Positions 55,084 to 55,945 of a DNA stretch of 55,945 nt are shown one piece after another. Both the position numbers and the translations under genes were made by a program. The notes under the pieces were generated by a model. That model searched no databases. It was not told where the DNA came from and was given only the letters and a program-made list of their open reading frames with translations. The stretch covers positions 32,501 through 88,445 of the forward strand of contig NZ_CAAF010000026.1 of the NCBI RefSeq assembly GCF_000359125.1. The letters are read 5' to 3'. This stretch comes from Mesorhizobium sp. STM 4661 (GTDB lineage: Bacteria > Pseudomonadota > Alphaproteobacteria > Rhizobiales > Rhizobiaceae). Positions within the stretch are counted from its first letter, which is position 1. Every line of letters begins with the position of its first letter.

Positions 55084-55787
55084 GCGGCAATTTTCCCGGC
55101 GGCGAAGGCGGTCACGTCGATGATGCGATCGGCCACCGCCTCGCGCACATCGTGATCGTGGAAGATGCCAAGCAGGGCGACGCCCGCCACCTTCTTGGCC
55201 GCGATCAGCGCGATCACCACGTCGCGGTTCCTGGCGTCGAGCGAGGCCGTCGGTTCGTCGAGCAGCAGGATCGGGTGCTCGGTGATGAAGCCGCGCGCGA
55301 TGTTGACGCGCTGCTGCTCGCCACCGGAAAACGTTGCCGGCGGCAGCGCCCAGAGCTTTTCCGGCAGGTTGAGCTCAGCCAGCAAGGCGCGGGCCCTGTC
55401 GCGCGCGACTTCGCGCTCCTCGCCGCGCTCGACCAAAGGCTCGGCGACGACATCGAGGGCGGAGACGCGCGGCACGGTGCGCAGGAACTGGCTGACATAG
55501 CCAATCGTTTGCCGGCGCACGGCAAGCACGGTGCGCGGGCTGGCTGTCGCGAGATCGATGAGCCCGTTCTCATGCTGGACGATGATCTGGCCTTCGTCGA
55601 CGGCATAGTTGCCGTAGAGCATCTTCAGGATCGAGCTCTTGCCGGCGCCGGAGGGGCCGCCGAGCACGGCGCATTCTCCGGCCCGGATCGAAAACGAAAC
55701 ACCGGCGACAACAGGCAATTTGATACCGTCACGCAGATGCATGGTGAAGCTCTTGGCGACATCGGAGACGACGAGCGGGGTTGGCAT
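55080..55787 (-). CDS. phnL: C-P lyase complex ATP-binding protein PhnL
   Basis: A 235-residue ABC-type ATPase with Walker [10 protein letters not shown] near residues 41-49, signature FSGGEQQR, Walker [13 protein letters not shown] and the PhnL-like stretch [22 protein letters not shown]. The start at 55787 has GGAGGA upstream; an ATG five codons earlier is possible. PhnL acts with the C-P lyase core rather than in transport. The remaining phn genes are presumably beyond the window end. Confidence 0.9.
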   Translation of the reverse strand: MPTPLVVSDVAKSFTMHLRDGIKLPVVAGVSFSIRAGECAVLGGPSGAGKSSILKMLYGNYAVDEGQIIVQHENGLIDLATASPRTVLAVRRQTIGYVSQFLRTVPRVSALDVVAEPLVERGEEREVARDRARALLAELNLPEKLWALPPATFSGGEQQRVNIARGFITEHPILLLDEPTASLDARNRDVVIALIAAKKVAGVALLGIFHDHDVREAVADRIIDVTAFAAGKIAA

Positions 55788-55826
55788 CAGAAGGTCCTCC
55801 AATCGTCGTTCGTTTGCGGGCCAGCA

Positions 55827-55945
55827 CCCCCCTCTGGCCTGCCGGCCATCTCCCCCTCAAGGGGGGAGATCAGCTGTCGCATTCGGTTTCGCCATTCTCC
55901 CTCGTTGCAGAACGGGCGGGGCATAAAAGCTGCCAATCTCCCCCC
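55827..55945. repeat. Palindromic MITE-like element, copy D (cut by window end)
   Basis: It begins CCCCCCTCTGGCCTGCCGGCC and is cut at CCAATCTCCCCCC at the window end. It has the same design as copies A-C, but its centre is in the opposite orientation (complement of ATGGCGAAACCGAATG). Two base changes in the outer arm (GGCC for GTCC) are matched by compensating changes (GGCC for GGAC) that keep the small hairpin. Confidence 0.85.

Overview
The window looks like chromosome of a Mesorhizobium-type alphaproteobacterium (order Hyphomicrobiales). Four things suggest this: the rRNA operon ends 23S-5S-tRNA-fMet; base composition is high-GC; genes are densely packed with ATGA, GTGA or TTGA stop/start overlaps; and the window has many ABC importers and several families of rhizobial-type palindromic repeats. 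The assignment is inferred from gene content, not from a database search. All coordinates and motif calls were read by eye.

Layout. 1-1.1 kb: 3' end of an rRNA operon. 1.3-12.1 kb: a sugar locus arranged around a DeoR regulator. Leftward it runs deoR, FGGY kinase, rbsA/rbsC/rbsB-type importer and a D-tagatose 3-epimerase-like enzyme. Rightward it runs a stand-alone RhaD-like class II aldolase, a D-ribulokinase-like FGGY kinase, a HAD protein and a ThuA-like protein. 12.3-18.8 kb: a GntR/FCD regulator divergent from a PotDABC-type importer followed by an HpxW/YwrD-like gamma-glutamyltransferase. 19-25 kb: a frameshifted DeoR gene, then a leftward dipeptide-type importer (two permeases, two ATPases) whose binding-protein gene has lost its 5' part. 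One ATPase gene carries an in-frame palindromic repeat element.

25.3-29 kb: an M24 peptidase-fold gene converges on a three-gene operon of UPF0261 (Tm-1-like), PEP-hydrolase-like and cupin genes. 29.3-36 kb: a TetR gene and a sugar importer with a tiny membrane protein and two MalK-like ATPases. 36-41 kb: ordinary accessory genes (cupin, AraC, MFS, GFA, amidase). 40.8-48.4 kb: a sugar or sugar-acid module made of a D-2-hydroxyacid dehydrogenase, GntR/FCD regulator, enolase-superfamily dehydratase, three TIM-barrel isomerases and a Gfo/Idh/MocA dehydrogenase. 48.5-55.9 kb: phosphonate uptake and metabolism genes (phnL, hexapeptide transferase, a 2H-phosphoesterase-like gene, phnC, phnD and two phnE), with a candidate Pho box and a low-GC orphan gene.

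Two signals stand out. First, a TGGT-N3-ACCA operator recurs before the sugar importer (about 30.0-30.2 kb), before the isomerase genes (about 44.7-44.9 kb) and before the M24 gene (about 25.1-25.2 kb). At the first two loci it overlaps a TAATAC -10 box, with a second operator 176-180 bp upstream. This suggests one dispersed regulon, perhaps controlled by the FCD regulator at 41.7-42.5 kb. Second, a roughly 155-165 bp element with long terminal inverted repeats occurs four times, and one copy adds exactly 52 codons to an ABC ATPase, as Rickettsia palindromic elements do. No CRISPR array, transposase or prophage was seen.
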